DNA from: Nelumbo lutea
Taxonomy: Eukaryota; Streptophyta; Magnoliopsida; Proteales; Nelumbonaceae
Assembly (NCBI GenBank): GCA_022828595.1
Contig: JAKGHH010000002.1
Location: 74,186,383-74,250,382, forward strand
Direction: 5' to 3'
DNA length: 64,000 nt
Under the pieces are notes generated by a model. The model saw only the letters and a list, made by a program, of their open reading frames with translations, was not told the DNA's origin and did not search any database. The position numbers and the translations under genes are program-made. Shown piece after piece: positions 44,288-55,216 of this stretch; the first letter of the stretch is position 1, and each line of letters opens with the position of its first letter.

Positions 44288-46739
44288 CAAGAAAATGTAA
44301 TTACAACATTTTGAAGGTTTAGGGCTTGGAGTGCTTTCAAACAGTTTGTTCACAATCACTGTCATAGTCACCACTTGACCAACCATTACCCTAGATTGCT
44401 TTAGTGACTGAGAGTTCCTCATAAAACTCATCTTCTTCCTTGGAAGGAAGAGTCAATTAGGTTCTAGAGGACACTCTTGAAATTGAAAGTCTACTGAGAT
44501 TGGCATACACAGGTAAGAGTCCCTTTGTTGAGAAGGAATCCAAGCAAAGAACTTGCATCCATTCTCTTCTGGGGGCTTTGTATAAAACCAAAACTTCTTG
44601 CCCTTAGACCATTCATGCTTGGAAGCCTATACTTTACAAATCCCTAGACCACATAGATAGAGTGTCTTTGACATAATGATATGGACAGCCAAACCACATT
44701 CCTAGGTTTCTCGTCTTTCCATTACAACATTTGATGGAGATTCACTCACCTTATTCACAAGGGCATTAAATGATTGGGATGATTGAAAGAAGATCCACTA
44801 GTTAGATGAAGATTCTACAAGTTTAATTGTTGGAAGAGTTAGAAATCAGATTATTGATGGCCGAACCATGCTTGATGGTTGGGCGATTTTAAAAACTTTT
44901 CTAACCTAACCTAGGAACCGATTTCTCGACGATTTTGAAAATTGAAATTTCTAGATTGATCTTGCACTGAATCGGATCAAATTTAAAATGAAAATCAGAA
45001 TTGATTATACTAGATACAGAGTCCACAAATTGCAGCTACCAAAATGGTAGTTCATGTCCAATATCAATCCCAACATTGGCCTCCAACTAAAGATGGTGCA
45101 GTGTGTATGAAAAGTCGATTCAACAACACTATTTCAGAAAAATTGTTATCCAATTTGCTTGAATCAAATGGGATTTGTGAGCCTGATTTCTCCAAATTTT
45201 TTCTTGCAAAAACAAAGTTGAAAAACTTATAAAAATCAGTTCTTGCAATGGTTAGGTCGTTCTAGGATTTTTGGGAGGCAAGGGAGAAGAGGAGAGAACA
45301 AGAGAATGGAGAAAGTTAGCTGAATTAGACTCTCCCTTCTTTCTCCTTTATGTAGAGCACTCTCCTAATCTAACTAGGACTTAATCCAAATCAAATTTGG
45401 ATTAGAGCTCTATCTTTAATTAATAAGCATTATCCTATTAAGAGGATATGTTCTCTATACCTAGATCCATGCCTAGTTTTGCCTCAAATTGCATGACAAC
45501 TTAACTAATCACATAAGTAATGGACCTTAGGCCCATTATCTCCATTGGCTGACGTCCCTAAGTGTTTTATGGCCACTTTGGACCTTATTATTATATGGAA
45601 TAGGACCCCACAAATGTCTCACACAAGTCTACAAGGGTTCAACCCTATCATTAAAAGAGGTTAGGCCGAATTCATTGTTTAGGGTAATGAACCCTTGACC
45701 CAATCAGCTTGAGCTTAGTTTGGACCCAACATTTACAACTAATGGTCATTAGATTCAACCACTCTATGAATATCCAAGAATAATAAACTTATGTAAGATA
45801 AAACCCTGTAATGGTCTCTTACACTTAACCTCTCGGCCCATAATCATCAGAACAATGCTCGCAAGAAATGACCTCTCCCCTGATTGCAAGATGTAGTGTC
45901 ACAGTCTTTGCTTGGGTTGATCTTGAGATTAAAACCTTTTGCAAACATGTTTTATAACATAGTAATATAACATATATATATATATGTTTTGCAAATTAGA
46001 TTTCAAATATAGTTGAAGTCCACTATTAGTAGTATAAAGTTTCCATTAGAGAGAGTGTAAAGCCTGATATTCACTTTGTCTAACAAAGAGGTCGATCTTA
46101 TCATTATAGCTGCCTACTCAACTAATTTCCAAAACTACTCCAACATGCCTAGGTATTTGACCTTTTATGGATTTCATTGGTATGAACATGAAAGACAACT
46201 TACTCCAATAAGTAGTGTAGTATAATAATCAAGTCTGGGGTAAAGTGTAACTTTCCAATTTTGTTAGTCTATTTTCAAGGCCTAAGGCATAAATGAAAAT
46301 TGGTTAGGTTTCAATGCTTTTTGTAAACACTCATTGGCTATGCCTGGGATCTAACCCTAGTAGCTGAGACAAGCTGCTCCAACTATTTGGCAGCACACCC
46401 ATGTTAACTTTGTTAGAATAAACTCTCCAAGTCTATCCAATGGCTAAGAGCATTATAAATTAATACGAGTCTCTTAAGTGCTCGGCTTAAGGGGTAATTC
46501 ACAGAAAAGTACCAATATTAACATGAAACAATAATATACTTTATTCATTTACAGATAAATGTTTATGTACATCAATCATATTAGAGATAAGGGCATACAT
46601 TGTCTAACATTAATTAGGTAAAGACTATTGGATTTAGGATCCAAAAGAAATATCCACATCCCCCCATCCCACTTGAGCTTGGGACTTGATTATACCCTTT
46701 TCACAAGGACACCATTTTACTTCATTTCTATAGGAAAAT
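43046..46739. other. Gene-poor AT-rich DNA
   Basis: No gene recognised on either strand. Around 45230-45700 the wording (GGAGAAAGTTAGCTGAATTA; GACTCTCCCTTCTTTCTCC) looks like retroelement leader or LTR sequence but could not be assigned. Confidence 0.4.
44194..44282. repeat. (TA)n microsatellite
   Basis: About 44 uninterrupted TA units. The Tyr-Ile frames across it are artefacts. Confidence 0.95.
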
Positions 46740-46740
46740 C

Positions 46741-47044
46741 TAGTGTTTTCAAAACCGGACCGGATTGGACAGTCAGACCAAAAAAACCAGGAACTAGTCA
46801 CCTAATCAATTTTGTTTCACCCCATTCCTCTTATTTGCCAACAACCATTGATTTGGTCAGTGAATCACTAACTTGGGCAATCAAACTGTCAACCCAGACA
46901 ATGGTTTTGGTTGTTTTTTGTTTTTCATTTTTATTTTTTTATTTTGTCAAAGCGGGCCATCCATTAGATCCAAATGATCAGACCATTCGACCTAAGAACC
47001 GAACCCAGAATGGTTCCTTGTCCAATCTGGTTTTAAAAACCTTG
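46741..47044. mobile_element. Possible small hAT-like MITE
   Basis: The ends TAGTGTTTTCAAAACCGGA and (inverted) CAAGGTTTTTAAAACCAGA resemble each other. About 300 bp, no coding. A target duplication could not be confirmed. Confidence 0.4.
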
Positions 47045-47139
47045 AAAAAACCTACACCTCTTGTTATAGTTGAGTTTAAAGAGATACTGTCTTCCTCGTT
47101 AACTCTCTAGGGGCTTACCATAGGTGACTCTAACCTAAC

Positions 47140-47345
47140 ACTTCTATCTATTTTTGGGTAAGAGTGTAGTTGAAGATGGAACTTTGCATTGCACTTGAAG
47201 TTGAATGCGTTCATTCAGGAAAACCCAAATAAATGACAAAATATTTTATAGAAATAAATGATGATCAAACTACTACAAAGTTGATGAGGAACAAAACATT
47301 TTCTAACCGAGGACTTTTTCAATGTTGTCTGATCAAACAGACATT
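47140..47345 (-). pseudogene. Aldehyde oxidase 5' leader relic
   Basis: Matches 36685-36840 (GGGTAAGAGTGTAGTTGAAG against GGGTAGGAGTGTAGTCGAGG; ACTTTTTCAATG in both; GAAATAA block in both). The ATG position reads ATA here. No downstream exon is seen, so this is a fragment of a third copy. Confidence 0.78.
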
Positions 47346-47381
47346 GAGAGATAGAGAGAGGCAACGCAATTGAGGTGGATA

Positions 47382-47903
47382 TAGACCTGGCAGTTGGGTT
47401 GGGTGGGTCGGGTTTGGGTTGATTTCGGGTATGGTTAATTTTTGGGTTGGGTTATCAAATGCTAGATCCTAACCCTAAATGTTCGGGTTAGGGGACCCAT
47501 GGGTCAATTCGTGTCATCCCAAAAAATAACTAAAATTAAAAAAAATAAAGAAAAACTACATGAAAGATGCCAAAAATAAAGGACTTAATCTTAAAACTCC
47601 AAATATAAAATAAAAAAAAAACATGAATACTTAACAATTTAAAGAGTAAGCAATAAAGAGTAAAGACTAAATAGAAAAAAATTAAAGAGTGGAAACTTAT
47701 AACAATGTATAAATATTCCCAATTAGACTTGACAATCGGATCAGCGGATTGTGTCATTACCCAACCCAATCCAACCCTATTTTTTTTTTCAGATTGGGTC
47801 GGGTCAGATCATTCTCACATCCAAGTAGATAAATATTAACCTCGTTTTTTTGGGTTAGGTTGGATCGGATTTCACGGGTTGAGTCAACTTTTTGCCATGT
47901 CTG
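47382..47903. mobile_element. hAT-type MITE with 8-bp target duplication
   Basis: The ends TAGACCTGGCA and (inverted) CAGACATGGCA are flanked by a perfect GGTGGATA duplication (47374-47381 and 47904-47911). The inside has GGGTTGGGT words at both ends and an AT-rich middle. 522 bp, no transposase. Confidence 0.85.
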
Positions 47904-47911
47904 GGTGGATA

Positions 47912-48939
47912 TTATATCATCACGATAAAGTGAATCCTTGATTTTTTGTATTTTTGTACTATATTCTTATAATGTCAAGGAATGCCAAGGAAGGAGTATT
48001 GACATATGTGAGCCGATATGAATATAGGACGATTAATTAATTGTGTCAAATTTTAAAACATGAATATGTCTATTCGTTAAATAGATAACATTATTAGGAA
48101 AGGCAATTTTTGCATAAAAGTGAGGCCCCCAGTCCATTCGGGGTGGGTTTTACTTGATCTTAAGTATGGACAAGTAAAATATTTTTTCTTTGAACCGGGG
48201 ATGGGTGGGGATAGGATTTGCATGTAATTGTCCAAACCCGATGGTAAATTAGTAAAATACTCCTTGTGTTACCATTAATTTTTAAAAGACCCCTAAGTTT
48301 TCTCTATATTACTAAAACCTTAGGTTCCTATAATTCCATTTTTAAAATACCCCTAGTTTCCTCTAAATTCCTAAAACCCTAGAATCCTATAATTCCATTT
48401 TTAAAATACCCCCAAATTCACATAATTTTATTTCCAAAATACCCCAAATTAGATGTATTTATAAGTGTTTGATTTGGAACAGGTGGGAGAAGAATTGGGA
48501 ATTCCCTATCATCAATGGGGAGTGGTGCCCCACCCCACAATTGGGGACAGGCAAGGATGGGGCAAGGTATCTTGGCTAGAGGCTGGGGACGAGGAGGGGT
48601 GCCTTAACCCGTTGCCATTCCTAAACACGACACAACACAAGTAACCCAAATTAATACGATTAACCCTTTTCATTGTTTAGTAAATGACACGTATAACTTG
48701 AATTAACATGAACCCAATAGAATTAACCCATTTAAATTCTACAATAAATAGATTTAAATAGTAAAATAAACATTCAATCATCAATTACCTAAACAAATTC
48801 ATAAAAATCATTTGATGCTTTATTTAACTGTTATAATAACATTCATCCGAATATATATACATAATCCGATACTTGGTACTCAAGTTATAAATAGGTCATT
48901 TTCGAGTTATTGGTTCAACTCAAAATTGACATATGTATT
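47912..48939. other. Spacer, degenerate repeats
   Basis: No gene. Around 48150-48600 lie GGGGATGGGTGGGG-type words and short repeats of AAAATACCCC. 48620-48939 has wording (ACGACACAACAC; ATTAATACGATTAACCC) that resumes on the other side of the family X array at 60442, so the array probably inserted into one older element. Confidence 0.4.
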
Positions 48940-50363
48940 TGATGTAACGAATTCTGGTTACGTATCAATTTTTTTGTGATGTATCAATTTTTTGGCTAAC
49001 TACCTCGTTAGTGACGTCTACTCCCAAGTGGCCTGTGACTCGGAGGCTGAAGTGGAGCTCCCTAGTGGCGAGTTGTTTGGTGGCGAGCTACCTAGTGGTG
49101 AACTGCCTGGTGGTGAGTTACCTGGTGGCGAACTACCTTGATGAGCTGCTTGGTGGTGAGCTATCTGGTGGCGAATTGCTTGGTGGTGAGCTACCTTGAT
49201 GAGCTACTTGATGGTGAGCTACCTGGTGGCGACTGCCTTGTGGTGAACTACCTTGATGAGCTGCTTGGTAGTGAGCTACCTAGTAGCGAACTGCTTTGTG
49301 GTGAGCTACCTTGATGAGCTGCTTGGTGGTGAACTGCCTTGTGGTGAACTATCTCGATGAGCTGCTTGGTGGTGAGCTACCTGGTGGTGAACTGCCTTGT
49401 GGTGAGCTACCTTGATGAGTTGCTTGGTGGTGAAACCCGACTGCTCCCTACAGGAGATGATCAGCTCATCTTTGTAGACAATGAGAGTTGAGGGACCCAT
49501 CCTCCCTACAGGAGATGATCTGCTCATCCATGTAGACGGCGGGAGCTGAGGAACCTGCAAGAACTGAATCAGAGAACCCGGGGGTGTTTATCCGACGAGG
49601 TCACTCCGATGGCTAAGTCAGCACTTAGTAGCGAGCTGAGAATGATGTTAGAGAATGAGAGAGCTAGAGAGTAGGGGTTACCATCCTTTTTTTGCCCTTG
49701 GTGGGGTGAGGTCTTTATATACTGGAGTCCTCGTAGGTTAGGTGGAGCAGTTCTTGGGTTCCCGCTGTGATGGGACCTGCTTTCTTGTTAGGTGGGGATA
49801 AAGCCACCAACTGGTAAGGTTGCCCATTTCTGCCTGACTCGGGGAGTGGGTGAGCTAATATAGCCGTTACAAGTCACAATCCTATAAAATACGGGGTGCA
49901 GTGGTGAGCTCTTCGGGGTTGTCAGGTTGGTGCCTGTGTCAGGCTGCCAGGTCGATCCCTGGGCCAGACCGCTGGGTCGCCAGCTCATCCTAGGGACAGG
50001 TACCGCCTGGGCCAGGCCGCTAGCTCATGCCAGGGCCAGGCTGCCAGCTCGTGCCAAGGCCATGTCATGCCAGGGCCACTCTGCCAAGTTGTGCCAGGCC
50101 CAAGCTGCCAACTCATACTAGGGCCAGGTAGCCAACTCGTGCCAGGGCCAAGCTGCCAACTCATGCTAGGGCCAGGCCACCAGGTCGCGCCTGTGCTGGG
50201 CCGCGCCTGTGCCAGGCCGCGCCTGTGCCAAGCCGCTTCTATGCTAGGCCACTTCTATGCCAGGTTACGCCTGGTGGGACACCATCAACTTAGCAAAGGA
50301 AAGTTGTTGCCAAAGTGGTCCTAGGTGTCACCTAGTTGTTCTAAGGTGCCAAGTTGCCACAGG
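48940..50363 (-). repeat. Family X LTR X3, left part
   Basis: Starts TGATGTAACGAATTC on the plus strand. Contains a 15-bp minisatellite (49060-49440, unit like GAGCTACCTGGTGGT), an inverted TATATAAAG-like block near 49715, and a GCCAGGCCGC-type array (49920-50275). Broken by element Y. Confidence 0.82.
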
Positions 50364-50803
50364 TGACTCTTTCATCGTGCCATCAAGCACCTACCGTGAG
50401 CCATCAAAGTGCCAACCGCGTGCTTTCATGGTGTCAACATGTGTGTCATGGGTGGGCTTTGCATGTATTTTGTAAGGGGGGACCACCAATGGTGTTATTG
50501 TAATTATATAGTATGATTTTTCATCCTTTTGATGTTTCCTATTGTCACTCCCCCAAAAGCTTAATGTACTCTTTAAGGGGAGGTAGGTAGTCGAGTGAGT
50601 CATGAGCATGTAAAGGTTAAGCATGAGATCCTCTCGACACTGAACTATGTGCTTATGCTTGCCATCCATTAATGCAATACAATTTGCCTTTTATCTAATT
50701 TGTGTGCCATCTTTGTTGCCTTTTCTTGTGTTGTTGCTTGTTGCTTAGGCTTATTCGTCGCATTCGAGTGCCGCACGGGGTCCCAACAACTAGACCCGTG
50801 ACA
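50364..50803 (+). repeat. Element Y 5' LTR
   Basis: 440 bp, ending CCCGTGACA just before the primer site. Nearly identical in wording to the 3' LTR apart from one insertion there. Confidence 0.85.
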
Positions 50804-50805
50804 GT

Positions 50806-50817
50806 TGGTATCAGAGC
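50806..50817 (+). other. Primer-binding site of element Y
   Basis: TGGTATCAGAGC, the initiator-Met tRNA type, two bases after the 5' LTR. Confidence 0.88.
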
Positions 50818-50868
50818 AGGAGCTCCTACACACACTCTAGACCTTGTCTTCGTCCCTACATCAACACA

Positions 50869-51774
50869 ATGAAGAGCAACCGTGGCATTGCCGATGACAC
50901 ACCACATGGGCGGCTCCAAGCCCATGACACTGATGAAGCTCCACTTTACGAACCTACCAAGACACAAGCCCCAAAGGGCCGCACAACTAAAGCTAGCAAG
51001 CACAACAAACCAGTCAACCAACTAGCTAGCGTGGACATGCTCCTCCTATGTTGCGAGGTGACAGTGGGAGAAACCCAAGATTGGGTTGATGAACTCCACC
51101 TCAACCTAGAGACAGTTGAGAATGCAGTGGTGGAACTAGAAGGACGTTTCAATGGTGCCTTCAGAGACATGCACACCACCATATAGAATTTGAGAGTAGG
51201 GCCTTCCCAAAGTAGCCTACAGGGCTTGCTAGACAAATTTCAAGCGCAATTGGATGAGATGAGAGATGAGATGACTCTCCTAAAGAAGGCGGTGGCCAAC
51301 GCACCTAGCACTCCCTCCACCCTAACTTCCATGAACATCAAGATCCGAGAGCCAACACCTTACTCGGGTGCTCGGGATGCTAGGGAGCTTGACAACTTCT
51401 TGTGGAAATTGGAGCAATATTTCTCTGCCACTGGCATCATTGACAACTAAAATCGGGTACGTACATCTGCTATTTATTTGACTGATGTCGCAATGTTATG
51501 GTGGTGTAGGTGTTGCCAAGACATTGAACGTGGAACCCGCACCATCGACACCTGGGTTGGATTCAAGCGTGAGATCAAGCGGCAGTTCTACCCAGAAAAT
51601 GTGGAGTACATGGCACGCCGAAGAATGAAGAATCTCAGACATCAAGAATCACTACATGACTATGTCAAGGAGTTTTCAGCCTTGACATTGGAGGCCTCTG
51701 ACATGTCAGACAAGGATCTCCTATTCAATTTCATGGACGGTCTCAATCCATGGGCTGAGCTCGAACTCCAATGA
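50869..51774 (+). pseudogene. Element Y gag
   Basis: Starts MKSNRGIADDTPHGRL. After a TAG at 51184 it continues LRVGPSQSSLQGLLDKFQAQ and MNIKIREPTPYSGARDAREL. After another stop at 51448 it reads WVGFKREIKRQFYPENVEYM, ARRRMKNLRHQESLHDYVKE and FSALTLEASDMSDKDLLFNF, the retrotransposon gag domain. Two in-frame stops plus the TGA at 51772 break it. A zinc knuckle is not clear downstream. Confidence 0.85.
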
Positions 51775-52143
51775 TGCGGGGTTGAGGACCTCGCCACCGC
51801 CATGGCCGTAGTTGATCAGCTTGTTGATCTAAGAACACCTAAGGAAGATACACAAAAACCATCCAGCCCATGTACCATGAGTTTGAGTGGGGGAGATCAA
51901 CAATCAACCTCTACAAAGGAGAAGCCAATGCCTGCAAACAAGCCCTACAATTACTAACAAGGGAAGAAGCCACAAGGAGGCCCAAGTTATCAGGGCCACT
52001 AATTCACTAGGAGACCTCCTCATGCACCTTGTTTACCTTTGCAATGGGAAGCATTGGACGAGTGACTATCCAACCTAAAAGAAACTAACTGCCCTCATTG
52101 CCAAACTCAGCGATAGTGAAGAGAGCGATGAGGAGAAACCCAT

Positions 52144-52623
52144 TTGGCGCCAAGAGTAGGCGCCCTCCAGCTCATCAACGCCATGGTCAAGAAAGAGGCC
52201 ACATCCAAGCGGCCCACCAAAGCCCACAAGGGGCTGAATTATGTAGACATCACCCTCGGCGAGAGGCCGACCCAAGCCTTGGTGGACACTAGGGCCACCC
52301 ACAACTTTATTTCGCTTGCGAAGGTAAAGCGACTCGGCTTGACCACCACCAAACAAACTGGGTGGGTCAAGGCTGTCAACTCTGGGGCCAAAGCAGTAGA
52401 GGGCATGGCCCGTGGAGTAGAACTTATGCCACACATCAGCTGCTTGCTTATTCTGGACGAACACTCCTCTTGCATGGTTCTTGTCTCATCAGCCTTGCAG
52501 ATACTTGGGAAGCAGCTTTTAGCCTTACAGTTGTACCAAGAAACCAACAACCATGAAGACAGCGTTGCGTCAACAAGGAAGAACCCCTGTCAAGTACCTC
52601 ACATCAACACTGGAACTGGTTAG
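52144..52623 (+). pseudogene. Element Y aspartic protease-like frame
   Basis: Contains LNYVDITLGERPTQALVDTR and ATHNFISLAKVKRLGL, the active-site region of a gypsy retropepsin. The usual D-T/S-G triad reads D-T-R, so the catalytic glycine is lost. The frame ends at 52623 and no reverse transcriptase follows. Confidence 0.75.
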
Positions 52624-53262
52624 GAAGTTGTCACCAGGAAGAAGTCACCCCCAAGACAGTTATACTTCCAGCACCAACGCCAATGCCAACACCCAAGTCA
52701 GCACTAACATCAGCATCAGCATCAGCTTCAACACCAACCACATCAGCAGAAGTTGACTTCGCAACAGAAGTCGTAAGCGCCCGAAATTGATGGGCCCAAC
52801 AGAAGACCCAAGGCCGTGTCAAACGTTGCCCACTTCTACTACCACAACCACCAGGGGGGAGCGAGTGCCACCCAAGCCATCTAGGGACCACATTCACATC
52901 ATCCCTCAGGCTAATTCCCGTAGTAGCCCTGTGAGTTACCCTTGGGGAAAAATGCATGGGAACCCACACCTTAATAATCCAAAACACCATTTTGATCCTT
53001 ACCAAGCCCAAACCTACCCCTTAGCCAAACTGAACCAGTCACTAACATACCTTGAGGCTGCCAGGAAAGGAATTAGCCATAGGAAACCCCAACAGAATGA
53101 GCCAACCCAACCATGCCACCAAAATTTACACATCGGCTTTGGATGACAGCCAGTTCGGGGAGAAGCAGAAGAACCTTCCTTCCACAACAGTGAATCTAAG
53201 GGACCAGCCGACGCCGATCTCCGAGGACGTAGATCGAATTGAGTGGGGGAGAATTTCATAGG
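52624..53262 (+). other. Element Y tail and polypurine tract
   Basis: Non-coding with respect to known pol domains. GAGTGGGGGAGAA at 53241-53253 is the likely polypurine tract before the 3' LTR. Confidence 0.6.
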
Positions 53263-53883
53263 TGACTCCTTCGTCGCACCATCAAGCACCTACTGTAAGC
53301 CATCAGAGTGCCAACTGCGTGCCTTCATGGTGTCAACATGTGTGTCATGGGTGGGATTTGCATGCATTTTGTAAGGGGGGACCGCCAATAGCGTTATTGT
53401 AATTACATGTGGTTCAAGCTATCCATTTTTTACTACGACTCAATTTGGAAAGAGTACAAATACAAATACGTATTGTACAGATAAAAAAAATTTGAAAAGC
53501 ATGCTTTCCAAAACAGTAGTACCATTTTCTGTTTGGCAAAAATACCATATCAATCATGTGATTCATCTAATCTTATGCGTGACAAAGGCCACATTATTTT
53601 TCATACTTTTGATGTTTCCTATTGTCACTCCCCCAAAAGCTTAACGTACTCTTTGAGGGGAGGTAGGTAGTCGAGTGAGTCATGAGCATGTAAAGGTTAA
53701 GCATGAGATCCCCTCGACGCTGAACTGTGTGCTTATGCTTGCCATCTATTAATGCAATACAATTTGCCTTTTATCTAATTTGTGTGCTATCTTTGTTGCC
53801 TTCTCTTGTGTTGTTGCTTGTTGCTTAGGCTTACTCATCACATTCGAGTGCCGCACGGGGTCTCAACGACTAGCCCCATGACA
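53263..53883 (+). repeat. Element Y 3' LTR with small insertion
   Basis: Matches the 5' LTR except for about 185 extra bases (roughly 53411-53600) that contain AATTTGGAAAGAGTACAAAT, a wording also seen at about 9013. Ends CCCATGACA. Confidence 0.8.
53411..53600. mobile_element. Small MITE-like insertion in element Y LTR
   Basis: Absent from the 5' LTR of the same element. Its edges GTGGTTCAAG and CAAAGGCCAC are weakly inverted. The class is not determined. Confidence 0.5.
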
Positions 53884-53925
53884 AGGTGTCATAATGTCAT
53901 TGGAGGGCCAAATCCGCCCTCATCA
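53884..53925 (-). repeat. Family X LTR X3, right end
   Basis: AGGTGTCATAATGTCATTGG onward to CCGCCCTCATCA: the part of the X3 LTR split off by element Y. Confidence 0.82.
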
Positions 53926-54983
53926 TTTGCCCCCCACTCCCGAGCTGAAAGTAACTCAGTGAAGGGAGTAGATTTCTCCTTTTGGCCCATAATTTGACAA
54001 GCTCGTAAGCGCTGATTTAGTTTTCTAGGATCTAGGAGCTGCTTGGAAGTAAGCTGCCAGTAAGGTGCTGAGGTCTCTGCCAGTTCAGTATTTTAACCCT
54101 TAGGCTCTGCGAGTAACTTGTAGTCCACTCTCCTTGGCTTTGCCCATGCCGACGAGGCAGCTGGGTCTTGTGCAGTATTGTAGCTCTTAGGCTTTGGGAG
54201 TGGCTCGTAGTCCACTCCTAGACTTTTCCCAAGCCGAAGAGGCGACTGGGTCTTAAGTAGTATTGTAGCTCTTAGGCTTTGGGAGCGACTCATAGTCCAC
54301 TCTTCTTAATTTTTCCCATGCTGAAGAGGCGATTGGGTCTTAAGCAGTATTATAGCCCGTAGGCTTTGGGAGTGACTTGTAGTCCACCCCTAGACTTTTC
54401 CCATGCTGAAGAGGCGATTGGGTCTGAAGCAGTATTGTAGCTCGTAGGCTTTGGGAGAGACTTGTAGTCCACTCTTCTTGATTTTTCCCATGCCGAAGAG
54501 GCGATTGGGTCTTAAGCAGTATTGTAGACTTTAGGCTTTGGGAGCGACTCATAGTCCACTCCTGTTAACTTTGTCTATGCCAAAGAGGCGACTAGGTCTT
54601 AAGTGATGATGAAGTCTTTATCAGTTCATCAGTTTGTGCCTAGGCCAGACCACCAGGTCGCGCTAGGTCGCCAGACCGCGTTAGGCCGCCAGGCCATGCG
54701 CAGGTCATGCCAGTTTCTAAAAAGTGAGGAGGTTTTGTCTGAATTGAGTGTAAAGTTGGTAGAACTACTTAGTGTATTAGCTCCCTGCATAGTCTTTGAT
54801 TTCATAAAAAAAAGGAACTGTAAAGCGAGTGCTTCAGTTTCTAAAAAGTGAGGACTTAACTTTCTAGGAGAAGAGGACTTAGCTTTTTGTAGGATGAGAA
54901 CTTAGCTTTGTGGGAAAAGAGGACTTAGCTTTTTGTAGGACGAGAACTTAGCTTTTTGTAGCGTTCCCACAGATGATGCCAAT
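53926..54983 (-). repeat. Family X internal region 1
   Basis: Begins with the polypurine tract (TTTGCCCCCCACTCCCGAG on the plus strand) and ends with the primer site (AGATGATGCCAATT). 54100-54600 holds about six copies of an ~86-bp repeat (CTTAGGCTTTGGGAG ... GTAGTCCACTC ... GAAGAGGCGA). No coding frame. Confidence 0.78.
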
Positions 54984-55216
54984 TGATGTAACGAATTCTG
55001 GTCACATATCAATTTTTTCGTTATGTATAAATTTTTTGGCTAAGTACCTCGTCAGTAACGTCTGCTCCCAAATGGCCTATGACTCAGAGGCTGAAGTGGA
55101 GCTCCCTAGTGGCGAGCTGTCTAGTGGCGAGCTACCTAGTGGCGAATTGCCTGGTGGTGAGCTACCTGGTGCGAACTGCCTAGTGGTGAGCTACCTGGTG
55201 GCAAACTGCCTGATTG
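54984..55216 (-). repeat. Family X LTR X4, left part
   Basis: Starts TGATGTAACGAATTC. The 15-bp minisatellite (GAGCTACCTAGTGGC-like) gives a GELPSGELPGGELPG frame that is not a gene. Broken by the insert at 55217. Confidence 0.8.

Larger units (their letters stand above)
50364..53883 (+). mobile_element. Gypsy-type element Y, gag and protease only
   Basis: LTRs 50364-50803 and 53263-53883 (TGACTC...GTGACA), tRNA-iMet primer site, gag, protease-like frame, polypurine tract. Reverse transcriptase, RNase H and integrase are missing. It sits inside family X LTR X3, which resumes at 53884. AGGTG occurs at both junctions (50361-50365 and 53884-53888) and may be the target duplication, although at the left it overlaps the LTR start. 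Confidence 0.85.

Noticed and set aside
44113..44431. Tyr-Ile-repeat frames on both strands
   Set aside because: Translation of the (TA)n run at 44194-44282.
50695..51236. Minus-strand frames opposite the element Y gag
   Set aside because: Shadow frames of the plus-strand gag; no independent support.
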